Source of the DNA: Oscillospiraceae bacterium
GTDB taxonomy: Bacteria > Bacillota > Clostridia > Oscillospirales > Oscillospiraceae
Direction: 5' to 3'
DNA length: 52,595 nt
Assembly: GCA_017397835.1 (NCBI GenBank)
Contig: JAFQHV010000022.1
Span: forward strand, 1-52,595
Shown here in pieces: positions 51,778-52,595 of this stretch (its first letter is position 1; each line of letters begins with the position of its first letter). A program made the position numbers and the translations under genes. The notes beneath the pieces were generated by a model that was given only the letters and a program-made list of their open reading frames with translations, had not been told where the DNA came from and did not search any database.

Positions 51778-52595
51778 TTACAGCTTGTTGCGGATGATCT
51801 TGCCGCTGATGGTCTTGGGCAGCTCGTCGCGGAAGACCACGATACGGGGGTACTTGTAGGGTGCGGTACGGGACTTGACGTACTCCTGGATCTCTTTCTT
51901 CAGCTCGTCAGTGCCCTCGGTGCCCTTGACCAGCACGATGCTGGCCTTGACCACCTGGCCGCGGACCTCGTCGGGTTCGGCGGACACGCCGCACTCCAGC
52001 ACGTAGGGCAGCTCCATGATGGTGCTTTCGATCTCGAAGGGACCGATGCGGTAGCCGGAGGACTTGATGACGTCGTCGGCACGGCCAACGTACCAGTAAT
52101 AGCCGTCCTCATCACGCCAGGCAAGGTCGCCGGTGTGATACATACCGTCGTGCCACACGTGGTCGGTGGCCTCCTGATTGCGGTAGTAACCGGAGAACAC
52201 GCCGCAGGTGGGCGCCGGGTCGGTGCGGATGACGATCTCGCCGTTGACACCGTCGGCAACGGGGTTGCCGTCGGTGTCAACCAGGTCGATGCCGTAGCCG
52301 GGCACGGGCTTGCCCATGGCACCGGGCTTGAGCAGGGTGCCCATGAGGTTGGCGATACCCAGGGTCATCTCGGTCTGGCCGAAGCCCTCGGCAATGCGCA
52401 GGCCTGTGGCTTTCTCGAACTGATAGAACACCTCGGGGTTCAGGGCCTCGCCGGCGGTGGTGGCGTGGTGGATGGAAGAAAGATCGTACTTGCTCAGATC
52501 CTGCTTAATGAGCATCCGGTACATGGTAGGCGGTGCGCAGAAAGTAGTAATGTTATACTGCTTAAACATGGGCAGGATCTTCTCCGCGTCGAAGC
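51778..52595 (-). CDS. Acyl-CoA synthetase (AMP-forming), C-terminal part, cut by window edge
   Basis: The last 272 residues of an ANL-family ligase run off the right end; the frame stays open to 52595, so the true start is outside. Visible are GFGQTEMT, the ADP/AMP-binding HTGDLAWRDEDGYYWYVGRADD, the hinge YRIGPFEIES and the catalytic Lys in PKTISGKIIRNKL. It resembles medium- or short-chain acyl-CoA synthetases. As the most upstream gene seen in the oxidoreductase operon, it could charge branched-chain acids to CoA or release them. Confidence 0.9.
   Translation of the reverse strand, partial: FDAEKILPMFKQYNITTFCAPPTMYRMLIKQDLSKYDLSSIHHATTAGEALNPEVFYQFEKATGLRIAEGFGQTEMTLGIANLMGTLLKPGAMGKPVPGYGIDLVDTDGNPVADGVNGEIVIRTDPAPTCGVFSGYYRNQEATDHVWHDGMYHTGDLAWRDEDGYYWYVGRADDVIKSSGYRIGPFEIESTIMELPYVLECGVSAEPDEVRGQVVKASIVLVKGTEGTDELKKEIQEYVKSRTAPYKYPRIVVFRDELPKTISGKIIRNKL

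Overview
The window looks like chromosomal DNA of a high-GC, spore-forming, Gram-positive anaerobe of the class Clostridia, most like the Oscillospiraceae/Ruminococcaceae of the gut. The signs are spoIIR with a sigma-F-type promoter, an LTA-synthase-like enzyme, CsaB, two-subunit class I fumarase, a ferredoxin-dependent 2-oxoacid oxidoreductase, AGGAGG-type ribosome sites and strong TTGACA/TATAAT promoters. The family assignment is inference.

Layout. 1-4511: tRNA-Gly and tRNA-Cys, then a 4.25-kb island bounded by a perfect 51-base direct repeat made from the 3' half of tRNA-Cys. The island holds an MmeI-like one-polypeptide restriction-modification enzyme and a DUF2971 protein in one minus-strand operon, short direct repeats near each end, and no integrase. 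4513-10290: fumarase alpha/beta, an esterase with a C-terminal SMP-30-like tail behind a palindromic operator, infC-rpmI-rplT (infC starts at ATC), a hemolysin III protein and a PAP2 phosphatase. 10452-19951: a glycosyltransferase, then the purine operon purE-purC-purF-purM-purN-[PurO-like]-[AICAR transformylase]-purD. This operon opens with a 23-codon Cys-rich leader ORF and a terminator, and has a ZTP-type riboswitch before the last two IMP steps. 20033-30135: a DivIVA-like protein, then a cell-envelope operon (murJ, O-antigen-ligase-like polymerase/ligase, glycosyltransferase, two DUF4330-like proteins, a glycosyltransferase-CsaB fusion) facing an LTA-synthase-like gene. 30211-42089: an amino-acid ABC importer, YgjP-type peptidase, SAM methyltransferase, ECF module ecfA1-ecfA2-ecfT, truA, DUF5711, CvpA and a ClpE-like ATPase. 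42088-52595, all minus strand: spoIIR, ispE, DUF1015, thrH, aminotransferase and Lrp regulator; then leucine dehydrogenase, a four-subunit 2-ketoisovalerate-type ferredoxin oxidoreductase, a P-loop ATPase, and an acyl-CoA synthetase cut by the window edge.

How it works together. The purine operon makes IMP with a separate AICAR transformylase and an archaeal-type cyclohydrolase instead of fused PurH, and its PurF lacks the N-terminal catalytic Cys. The envelope cluster fits synthesis and pyruvylation of a secondary wall polymer. The right-hand cluster links branched-chain amino acids, 2-oxoacids and acyl-CoAs and could run in either direction. The least expected items are the integrase-less tRNA-Cys island with a base-composition break inside the restriction enzyme gene, and the Cys-codon leader ORF ahead of purE.

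Many long antisense reading frames exist because of the GC-rich codon use; they were treated as shadows.
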